64,000 nucleotides of DNA from RGIG1681 sp045594425. Its GTDB lineage: Bacteria; Bacillota; Clostridia; Christensenellales; UBA1242. The notes beneath the pieces were generated by a model. It made no database searches and was not told the DNA's origin. It was given only the letters and a program-made list of their open reading frames with translations. The stretch spans positions 114,306 to 178,305 of the forward strand of contig JAZNYK010000016.1 in the NCBI GenBank assembly GCA_045594425.1, given 5' to 3'. The translations under genes were made by a program, and so were the position numbers. Each line of letters opens with the position of its first letter. Position 1 is the stretch's first letter. This document shows, piece after piece, positions 58,431 through 64,000 of the stretch.

Positions 58431-58988
58431 TTATTTAAAATCCTTTTTATATCTATCTGGTGAAAAATGTTTTTCAAAAATTTTGTTTAACTCTTCAATT
58501 GAACCTGAAACAATATCTTTTTTATTTAAAACATGACATTGTATTTTTGAAATATACAAAAAGTAATGGTCTTCCGTTTCAACAATATTGTTTATGTATT
58601 TATAGTTTGTTTCAACCGCAGACCTATAATCTTCTCCTTTGGTTGTAAAAATAAAAATCTTCTCTTCATCAAATTTATAAATTTCTTCTGTTTCCTTACT
58701 TAAAAGTGACATCGTGCTATTAATTTTATTTTGATACTTTTTAGCAAACCATTTTGTTAACGGATAATAACACAAACCAATCACCAATAGAACAATTCCG
58801 AAAATCAAATCTGATATTGCACTTTCATTTTTTTCTTGAAATTCTTCATACGCAACAAACAATATCATTACACCTAAAAACGCAAAAACCACCAAAACAA
58901 TTGTAAAAAGCATTTTCATTTTGCTCAAATGTCGTTTATTTAGCACATCCGTAACCTTTTTATCAAACCTTGTTTTAAACTCAACCAT
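58431..58988 (-). CDS. YcxB-like membrane protein
   Basis: A 185-residue protein with two membrane helices (about residues 25-48 and 60-80) and a C-terminal cytosolic beta domain (EEIYKFDEEKIFIFTTKGED, YKYINNIVETEDHYFLYISK) typical of the YcxB family of unknown function. The ATG at 58988 is chosen because AGGAGAG is eight bases upstream; an ATG two codons earlier is too close. It is part of the hydrolase-YcxB-esterase unit. Confidence 0.75.
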   Translation of the reverse strand: MVEFKTRFDKKVTDVLNKRHLSKMKMLFTIVLVVFAFLGVMILFVAYEEFQEKNESAISDLIFGIVLLVIGLCYYPLTKWFAKKYQNKINSTMSLLSKETEEIYKFDEEKIFIFTTKGEDYRSAVETNYKYINNIVETEDHYFLYISKIQCHVLNKKDIVSGSIEELNKIFEKHFSPDRYKKDFK

Positions 58989-59018
58989 AATCATCTCTCC
59001 TATTTATTTTTATCATTC

Positions 59019-59945
59019 CTATAACAAACCATTTAAACATTCAGTAATCAAACTCATTCTTTCTTCTGTAGACATAATTGTTAATAGCCTATTGTTTTTA
59101 TGGTCACAAATTATATACTGTCCCATACTTCCATCCCTAAAAATAATACCATCTCTAGATAGCCACACAAAATAACCAGCGCCAATTTTAGGCAAAACCC
59201 TTTCAGGCTTATAATAGTTTTCACAGTCTATTTGTTTTATCGTCATTTGCTCAACCCACTCTTTAGGCACAATTTGAACATCATCATACAATCCATCAAA
59301 ATATAACAAGCGTGCAATCTTGTGAAAATCTTTATAGTTTAAATACAATCCAGTTGCAGCAGCACAATATTTTCCATAATTATCCCATCTATATTTATTT
59401 ATATTTAATGGTTTAAAAATTTTTTCGGCAACAAAATCAGAAATATTTATTCCAAAATTTTCATAAAAAAATACGGATAACAAATACGGCTCTGCATTGT
59501 TATAAACAAAATTTTGATTTGACTCATTATCTATACTAGTTTTTAAAATCTCAAAAAGTAAATTTTCTGTGTTTATATTTTGTGCAATAATTTCTTTTGC
59601 TGAACACATCATTTTGGAATAACCAGTGCTATGGGTTAAAAGCGTTCTAATTGTCCATTGTTTAATTTTTTCATCAAGCATATAATTACAAGTTTTGGAA
59701 AATGTATCATAAACACTTGTTTCCAAATCAATAACTTTTCCAGTTGTTTTGCAAACCATCCTTTCGTTTATCGCAATGCCATATGCAAAAGCAATTAAAA
59801 GTTTACTGCACGAGCGAAGTTCATGTAAATCAATATCATTGATAACAACTTCTTTAATCTTTCCATTTTGTTCCAAAACAACACTATCTATATTCACATT
59901 ATTTTCTTTTAATCTTAATAAGTAATCCGTTATAAACTTTTCCAT
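59019..59945 (-). CDS. Serine hydrolase, beta-lactamase/class C-like fold
   Basis: A 308-residue protein of the beta-lactamase-related (AmpC/EstB-like) group. The SxxK nucleophile is SCSK in LHELRSCSKLLIAFAYGIAI near residue 47, and the YxN motif is YNN in FVYNNAEPYLLSVFFYENFG. LLTHSTGYSKMM and PKEWVEQMTIKQI are also typical. There is no signal peptide, so it is probably intracellular; esterase or peptidase activity is more likely than drug resistance. A -10 TATAAT ends six bases before the ATG with no ribosome binding site, so the mRNA appears leaderless. Confidence 0.85.
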   Translation of the reverse strand: MEKFITDYLLRLKENNVNIDSVVLEQNGKIKEVVINDIDLHELRSCSKLLIAFAYGIAINERMVCKTTGKVIDLETSVYDTFSKTCNYMLDEKIKQWTIRTLLTHSTGYSKMMCSAKEIIAQNINTENLLFEILKTSIDNESNQNFVYNNAEPYLLSVFFYENFGINISDFVAEKIFKPLNINKYRWDNYGKYCAAATGLYLNYKDFHKIARLLYFDGLYDDVQIVPKEWVEQMTIKQIDCENYYKPERVLPKIGAGYFVWLSRDGIIFRDGSMGQYIICDHKNNRLLTIMSTEERMSLITECLNGLL

Positions 59946-59951
59946 AACACA

Positions 59952-59957
59952 ATTATA
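59952..59957 (-). promoter_or_regulatory. Leaderless-type -10 of the serine hydrolase gene
   Basis: TGATATAAT with TATAAT at 59952-59957, then six bases and the ATG at 59945. The -35 region is poor; the TG extension may compensate. Confidence 0.55.
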
Positions 59958-60011
59958 TCACAACCATTATCCATTTTAAAATTTAAATAAATCTATTTTG
60001 AATTTTTTCTT

Positions 60012-60039
60012 TGATTACCAATGGTTATATGTTATACTC
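60012..60039 (+). promoter_or_regulatory. Promoter of the Na+/Ca2+ exchanger gene
   Basis: TTGATT (60012-60017), a 16-base spacer and extended -10 TGTTATACT (TATACT at 60034-60039). Confidence 0.65.
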
Positions 60040-60071
60040 ATATTGTTAAAAATTTACAAAAGGACAAATTT

Positions 60072-61082
60072 ATGGACATATTTTTAAATATTTTATTTTT
60101 AGTTTTGGGCATGATTTTATTAATTAAAGGTGCCGACTTCTTTGTTTCCGGCGCAAGTGCTGTGGCAAAAAAACTTAAGGTCCCATCAATGTTTATAGGT
60201 TTAACCGTCGTGGCTCTGGGAACAAGTTTGCCTGAACTATCTGTAAGCGTAACAAGTGCAATTTCAAACAGTATTGATATGTCAGTCGGAAATATTGTTG
60301 GTTCAAACCTTTTTAATATGTTGTTTATTTTAGGCTTTGTTGCATTATTCTCACCTATTCCTATGAGCAAAACAACACAAAAAATGGATTTTCCATTCTT
60401 GATTGCCGTTACAGCAATTTTAACACTTTTTAGTTTAGACACATCTTTAAATGGTGCAACCGCTAATGTGTTATCAAGAACCGAAAGCATTTTATTGCTC
60501 ATCATTCTAGTTTTGTATTTATATATTCTTATTTCAAATGCAAACAGAAAAAGAAAAAGACAAATTAAACAAGAAAAGTATCTAGGAATCCAATCAACCG
60601 AAAATCAACCTGTGGAAAAACAATTAAAGATTTGGCAAATTATTTTATATTTAGTATTAGGACTTGCCGCTGTTGTGTTTGGAGGCGAATGTGTTTCAAC
60701 CACAGCAAAATTTTTAGCAATCAAAATGGGTATGAGCGAAGCCCTTGTAGGCCTTACAATTGTAGCATTTGGCACAAGCCTTCCAGAACTTGCAACTTCT
60801 GCAATTGCTGCAAAAAAAGGTGAAAATGACCTTGCACTCGGAAATGTCATTGGTTCAAACATCACAAACATTTCATTAATTTTAGGTTCGGTTGGATTAA
60901 TAGCCCAAGCACCTATCTCATCAGTTATTGTAACGGACGTAATTATCTTACTTGCAAGCACACTTATATTTACATTTTTTTGTTCTCGAAAAAGTGACAT
61001 TAATAGAAAAGAAGGCATCTTATTTATGTTGATGTATTTTGCATATATTGCATTTGCAATTATAAGAAATTATTGTTTCTAA
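60072..61082 (+). CDS. CaCA-family sodium/calcium exchanger (YrbG-like)
   Basis: A 336-residue antiporter with ten membrane segments and the two inverted alpha repeats: VVALGTSLPELSVSVTSAIS with SVGNIVGSNLFNMLFILGFV, and IVAFGTSLPELATSAIAAKK with ALGNVIGSNITNISLILGSV. The N-terminus GADFFVSGASAVAKKLKVPS is typical. A cytosolic loop of basic residues (about 150-185) separates the halves. The ATG at 60072 follows AAAAGGAC; the longer frame starts inside the promoter. It is monocistronic, ending at a bidirectional terminator. Confidence 0.92.
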   Translation: MDIFLNILFLVLGMILLIKGADFFVSGASAVAKKLKVPSMFIGLTVVALGTSLPELSVSVTSAISNSIDMSVGNIVGSNLFNMLFILGFVALFSPIPMSKTTQKMDFPFLIAVTAILTLFSLDTSLNGATANVLSRTESILLLIILVLYLYILISNANRKRKRQIKQEKYLGIQSTENQPVEKQLKIWQIILYLVLGLAAVVFGGECVSTTAKFLAIKMGMSEALVGLTIVAFGTSLPELATSAIAAKKGENDLALGNVIGSNITNISLILGSVGLIAQAPISSVIVTDVIILLASTLIFTFFCSRKSDINRKEGILFMLMYFAYIAFAIIRNYCF

Positions 61083-61108
61083 AAAAAGAAGACATTAGTC
61101 TTCTTTTT
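61081..61108. terminator. Bidirectional terminator between exchanger and YjjX-like genes
   Basis: AAAAAAGAAGAC (61081-61092), loop ATTA, GTCTTCTTTTTT (61097-61108), a perfect stem serving two convergent genes. Confidence 0.9.
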
Positions 61109-61112
61109 TTAC

Positions 61113-61646
61113 TTATTTATCATTCCAAAAATCATTTGCAAATTGAACAAGTGCCATTGTAAAAGCATCTCGATTTAAATCTATTCGTGTGATTGCGCCT
61201 TTTGTTAAATAACTAATTCCGCCGCCTCCCTTACTTAAATCATGAGCATCAAATAATTCATCCATAACAACACCAAGTGAAGAATCAATTATCTTTTGAA
61301 CTAACTTATCTGGAACAGGAAAACCAGCACCTGTTCCCCATGTTTCATAACCATCTTTATCTTTTATTACAGCAACACTTACAATAATCCACCTTCCCAT
61401 TGCATTTGTTATTCCAGATTCAACACTCATAAACAAATCTGCTTCAACATTGTTTTCTTTTGAATATTTTATCAAATTTTCAACTCTGTTTTTAGCACCT
61501 TGATAAATTTCTTCATTTACAGGTTGGTCAGCCACTCCAGAATCAACTGAAACTCCTGTAATTTCAAAGTTATCAAAATAATTGCTTAAAGCAAGTTCTG
61601 CACCCTTAATTTTTCCTGGGTTTTTTGTTCCGATTAATATTTTCAT
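61113..61646 (-). CDS. YjjX-type non-canonical purine NTP phosphatase (DUF84)
   Basis: A 177-residue inosine/xanthosine triphosphatase-like protein. ILIGTKNPGKIKGAELALSN at the N-terminus, VDSGVADQPVNEEIYQGAKN, FMSVESGITNAMGRWIIVSV, GTGAGFPVPDKLVQKI and KGGGGISYLTKGAITR all match the DUF84/YjjX family that clears ITP and XTP. AAGGAT lies before the ATG. It adds another nucleotide-sanitising enzyme to this stretch, but is not in the Nudix operon. Confidence 0.88.
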   Translation of the reverse strand: MKILIGTKNPGKIKGAELALSNYFDNFEITGVSVDSGVADQPVNEEIYQGAKNRVENLIKYSKENNVEADLFMSVESGITNAMGRWIIVSVAVIKDKDGYETWGTGAGFPVPDKLVQKIIDSSLGVVMDELFDAHDLSKGGGGISYLTKGAITRIDLNRDAFTMALVQFANDFWNDK

Positions 61647-61757
61647 AAAGTTTTATCCTTTTTTGCGTTTTTTGTCTTTATATCTATCTTAATAATTTAA
61701 TTATACACCCTTTATGTTTTATATCAAAACAAATTAAAAAGATAGGTTTGTTATCAC

Positions 61758-62576
61758 CTATCTTCCAAACATTATTGTTTCTTCATCTAAAACAGATTTT
61801 TGCCTTTTTAAAAACATTTCATCTTTTTTTGTTGTGTGTTCTTTATCTATTCTTTTTTCAATATAAAATGTATTTCCCATAGGATAAATATTAAACCCCA
61901 ATCTGCTATAAAAAATTGCAAGGTCAACAACTCCACTTAAAACATCACAAGATTTTTTTGATTTTTTACAACACTCTTCATATTCAACATAAAATCCTAA
62001 TTCTTCCAAAGTTTTGTTGTTTATAAAAAAACCATCTTCCAAGGGCGAACCTATTCCACACATTTTATCATAACCACTCAAACTTCCAAATTTTGAAACT
62101 TCGTCAACTAACCTTCTTGCCATACCCATTTTTCTATGTGATTCAGATGTTCTTAAATATGACATCATAATAACATCTTTTGGATTTGATGTTTTTCTTA
62201 ATTCATTTTCTTGAGAATATTCAAGTAATGTTCCGCCTAAATCATATTCACTATATCCCCTTAACCATACTGCCAATGGGTCAACATCAGACTCTGCAAC
62301 ATCCAAACAAACAACACAACCATTCAAAAACTCTTCAATATCTTTCAAAGACGCTATGCAAGAACCGTCTTCACTAGTTGTTATTGGTCTTCCATTTTTA
62401 TCTAAAATCAAACTAGAACTAATTAAACCCGAATCATTTTCACAAAAAATTTTATTACGAGTTAAAACAAGCCTATTGTCTTTTAGTTTATCGATTTTGA
62501 AACGAGCAAAACAACCTTCTCTGTCAGAATTATCTTTAGATGATTTTATATAATCAATTAAATTTACATATTTCAT
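61758..62576 (-). CDS. GNAT-fold acetyltransferase-like protein (hypothetical)
   Basis: A 272-residue protein. The middle (about residues 120-190) has a GNAT-like acetyl-CoA loop, YLRTSESHRKMGMARRLVDE, with R-x-x-G-M-A in place of Q/RxxGxG/A, preceded by a beta strand (NPKDVIMMS) and followed by a strand-helix (FFINNKTLEELGFYVEYEEC). The N-terminal 115 residues are unrecognised. Cysteines cluster in EECCKKSKKSCD. The start is the ATG at 62576. No ribosome binding site is seen, but a -10 ends six bases upstream, so the mRNA is probably leaderless. Confidence 0.6.
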   Translation of the reverse strand: MKYVNLIDYIKSSKDNSDREGCFARFKIDKLKDNRLVLTRNKIFCENDSGLISSSLILDKNGRPITTSEDGSCIASLKDIEEFLNGCVVCLDVAESDVDPLAVWLRGYSEYDLGGTLLEYSQENELRKTSNPKDVIMMSYLRTSESHRKMGMARRLVDEVSKFGSLSGYDKMCGIGSPLEDGFFINNKTLEELGFYVEYEECCKKSKKSCDVLSGVVDLAIFYSRLGFNIYPMGNTFYIEKRIDKEHTTKKDEMFLKRQKSVLDEETIMFGR

Positions 62577-62582
62577 ATTTAT

Positions 62583-62611
62583 ATGATAACATAACAATTA
62601 ATTGTCGTCAA
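62583..62611 (-). promoter_or_regulatory. Leaderless-type promoter of the GNAT-like gene
   Basis: TTGACG (62606-62611), a 17-base spacer and TATCAT (62583-62588), then six bases and ATG at 62576. Confidence 0.6.
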
Positions 62612-62639
62612 TAGTCAATTTTTTTTAATATCTACAAAA

Positions 62640-63060
62640 AATAAAAAAGAGCAACTTTAGTCGCTGCATTTTGAAACTAGTGTAATAATTAGAGTTGAGA
62701 TAGAGATATCTTAACTCTTTTTTAACGGCTACTTTATGCCGTGAAAGGTGCTTGACAAGAGAAGAAATGAAAACATAATATCAAAAGGCAGAGAAACGGG
62801 ATAAGCAAAGCCATAAGCACAAATATCGTTTCTCTGTCTTAACTAGCAAAAAAAGAAAAACTCATTTCAGAGACTCTTGTCAAGTACACCATGGAATAAA
62901 TTAGCCAACATATAGACAGCAAAAAGCGAAAGTGTGTTATGTTTACCAACCCTTTCACTTTTTGTCTGCTTTATTTGGTTTATTGACGCGTGCTTGTCTG
63001 TCGGAGCGGAGCGACGACACTTGTATATGACAAGCACACACCTAACTGCCATTATAATAT
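62640..63060. other. Palindrome-rich non-coding region: structured RNA or MITE-like element
   Basis: About 420 bases without a credible gene but dense in hairpins. GTGCTTGTC/GACAAGCAC (62990-62998, 63029-63037) encloses a GC-rich inner stem. AAAAAGCGAAAG/CTTTCACTTTTT (62921-62932, 62952-62963) follows. CTTGACAAGAG/CTCTTGTCAAG (62751-62761, about 62873-62883) encloses GAAATGA/TCATTTC and a 12-bp stem GGCAGAGAAACG/CGTTTCTCTGTC (62787-62798, 62827-62838). Next are AACGGC/GCCGT (near 62724-62742) and a 12-bp hairpin at about 62691-62718. AGCGAC/GTTGCT plus a T-run ends it on the minus strand. G-U versus A-C evidence for the transcribed strand is mixed. Confidence 0.6.
62643..62665 (-). terminator. 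Terminator-like hairpin at the end of the structured region
   Basis: On the minus strand AGCGAC-TAAA-GTTGCT followed by CTTTTTTATTTTTT. It would end any transcript from the ABC exporter or the structured region, just before the GNAT-like gene. Confidence 0.65.
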
Positions 63061-63063
63061 TTT

Positions 63064-63846
63064 TTATTTATCACTTGCCATATTTTTCTTAAATGCAATA
63101 ATGGTCAATATTATGCTAGAAATCATAAATAGACTTATAGCAATTAAACCAAAGCCAGCAACATTATTAAAAGAATAAGTAATTCCTAATGCATTTTTTG
63201 AATTTGTAATTATTCTACCAATGTAAACTGATGGGTAAAATGGTAAAAATCTGCAAAAAGTTTCAAAACCACCCATTGTTTCAATCGGCATCCAACAACC
63301 ACCAAGTATTCCAGATAAACTTATAAACACAGAACAAATACCTGGTGCGGATTTATCATTAAATATAGTTCCAAACAATATTCCTAAAAAGATATTTGTG
63401 ATAAGTATTGGTAATTGAGCAATAATTAAAAGCAAAATATTTCCAATAGATACAAAACCAACATTTGCTATCAGAGAAATTATAAACCCAGTAATAACAC
63501 AAACCAATGTTTGTAATAACCCGATAAACAAACCAACAAGAAAATATCCTAATATAAAATGATAAGATTTCATTGGAGAAGAATATAATCTTTTTAAGAA
63601 AAATGTTTGTTTGTCTTTTGATACGATAATAGCAAGAGTTAACATAACAAAAGAATAAGAAAACACAATAATTCCAGGAAGTAAAGATAACACTTCAAAA
63701 GTAGGAGTATTCCCATTTGAAAACTTATTGATTATATAAAACAGCAAAAACATAGCAACAGGAAAGCCTAAACAAAAAATATAAATAATAGGGTCTCTTA
63801 AAACTTCTTTTAGATTTCTTTTATAAAAATTTACAACTTTATTCAT
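63064..63846 (-). CDS. ABC-2 type transporter permease
   Basis: A 260-residue permease with six membrane segments: VLRDPIIYIFCLGFPVAMFL at the start, FLKRLYSSPMKSYHFILGYF (the conserved R-L-x-x-x-P-x coupling segment), and SGILGGCWMPIETMGGFETF before the last helices. It belongs to the DrrB/NatB-like exporters that pump drugs, lipids or peptides. Its ATG overlaps the stop of the upstream ATPase gene by eight bases, the usual two-gene exporter plan. The substrate is unknown. Confidence 0.88.
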   Translation of the reverse strand: MNKVVNFYKRNLKEVLRDPIIYIFCLGFPVAMFLLFYIINKFSNGNTPTFEVLSLLPGIIVFSYSFVMLTLAIIVSKDKQTFFLKRLYSSPMKSYHFILGYFLVGLFIGLLQTLVCVITGFIISLIANVGFVSIGNILLLIIAQLPILITNIFLGILFGTIFNDKSAPGICSVFISLSGILGGCWMPIETMGGFETFCRFLPFYPSVYIGRIITNSKNALGITYSFNNVAGFGLIAISLFMISSIILTIIAFKKNMASDK

Positions 63847-64000
63847 TCTTTGCCTCCACTAATTTTATAAAAGCATCTTCAAAGTTTTGCGCATTTGTTA
63901 TTTGCTTTAATTCTTCAATTGTTCCTGTTTTTAATAATTTTCCATTTGATAGTATCGCAACTCTATCACATAAGTTTTCAATTTCTTCTAAATAATGCGA
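63839..64000 (-). CDS. ABC transporter ATP-binding protein, C-terminal part (cut by window edge)
   Basis: The last 53 codons of an ABC ATPase, in frame from the window edge. It opens with SHYLEEIENLCDRVAILSNG, the H-loop histidine and following helix, then KLLKTGTIEELKQITNAQNF. This is the standard tail of DrrA/CcmA-type exporter ATPases. It pairs with the ABC-2 permease at 63064-63846. Walker motifs lie outside the window. Confidence 0.88.
   Translation of the reverse strand, partial: SHYLEEIENLCDRVAILSNGKLLKTGTIEELKQITNAQNFEDAFIKLVEAKNE

Noticed and set aside
59019..59945. Antibiotic-resistance beta-lactamase
   Set aside because: No signal peptide, and the motif context fits the broad beta-lactamase-related hydrolase group rather than a true resistance enzyme.
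62867..63052. 61-codon minus-strand ORF in the structured region
   Set aside because: It runs through several hairpins, has no binding site and no protein-like pattern.
62640..63060. tmRNA, RNase P RNA or group II intron fragment as the identity of the structured region
   Set aside because: No tRNA-like T arm or CCA end, no GAGGAAAGTCC or ACAGAA block of RNase P, and no domain V-like sequence were found on either strand.

Overview
The window reads as a chromosomal segment of a low-GC, Gram-positive, Clostridia-like bacterium, probably uncultured. Support: strong AGGAGG-type ribosome binding sites, TTGACA/TATAAT promoters often with a TG-extended -10, and Firmicutes gene strings (ylxM-ffh-rpsP-khpA, plsX-rnc-smc-ftsY, rbgA-rnhB, topA-trmFO-hslV-hslU, ackA-rpmF). 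It also carries families typical of that group (YlbJ, TmcAL, DegV, DUF1292 beside RuvX). TAA, TAG and TGA all act as stops. Nearly everything up to 40.8 kb lies on the minus strand.

Layout. 1-4.9 kb: translation and envelope operon rpsB, tsf, frr, a 67-residue ORF, uppS, cdsA, rseP (cut by the edge). 4.9-8.7 kb: two large secreted lipoproteins and a membrane-anchored protein. 8.7-12.8 kb: DUF1292, ruvX, a YtxH-like protein, a GtrA-like protein, a NifU/NifS pair with altered cysteines, thioredoxin. 12.8-21.4 kb: hslU, hslV, trmFO, topA, dprA, yifB, rplS. 21.5-27.2 kb: yraN, rnhB, rbgA, trmD, rimM, ygjV-like, aspS. 27.5-29.2 kb: a plus-strand island of two genes built of mTERF-like repeats. 29.3-40.8 kb: khpA, rpsP, ffh, ylxM, ftsY, smc, rnc, plsX, rpmF, ackA, pta. 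40.9-48.7 kb: tmcAL, a PnuC-like protein, ylbJ, a coiled-coil protein, rsmD, alr, metG and two small unknowns.

From 48.7 kb the region becomes accessory. A GIY-YIG nuclease gene sits between two perfect 38-bp direct repeats, one of which covers the 3' end of a tRNA-Lys(CUU) gene. Then come a C39-like protein without its catalytic cysteine, DegV, a membrane-linked XRE regulator with repeated upstream sites, and a compact Nudix-DHH-MazG-PnuC-UDG run that looks like nucleotide salvage and house-cleaning. Next are a beta-lactamase-fold hydrolase, a YcxB-like protein, an esterase, a Na+/Ca2+ exchanger, a YjjX-type NTPase and a GNAT-like protein. The window ends with a 400-nt palindrome-rich non-coding stretch and an ABC-2 exporter (ATPase cut by the edge).

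Most noteworthy: (1) the bacterial mTERF-like gene pair, from a family known mainly from mitochondria and chloroplasts, placed where the usual rpsP-khpA-rimM-trmD string is broken; (2) a NifS/NifU pair in which the scaffold has lost all three cluster-ligand cysteines and the desulfurase cysteine is displaced; (3) the structured stretch at 62.64-63.06 kb; (4) the GIY-YIG unit with att-like repeats at tRNA-Lys; (5) several accessory genes whose -10 box lies 5-6 nt before the ATG, suggesting leaderless mRNAs. All function calls come from reading translated sequence; no database search was possible.
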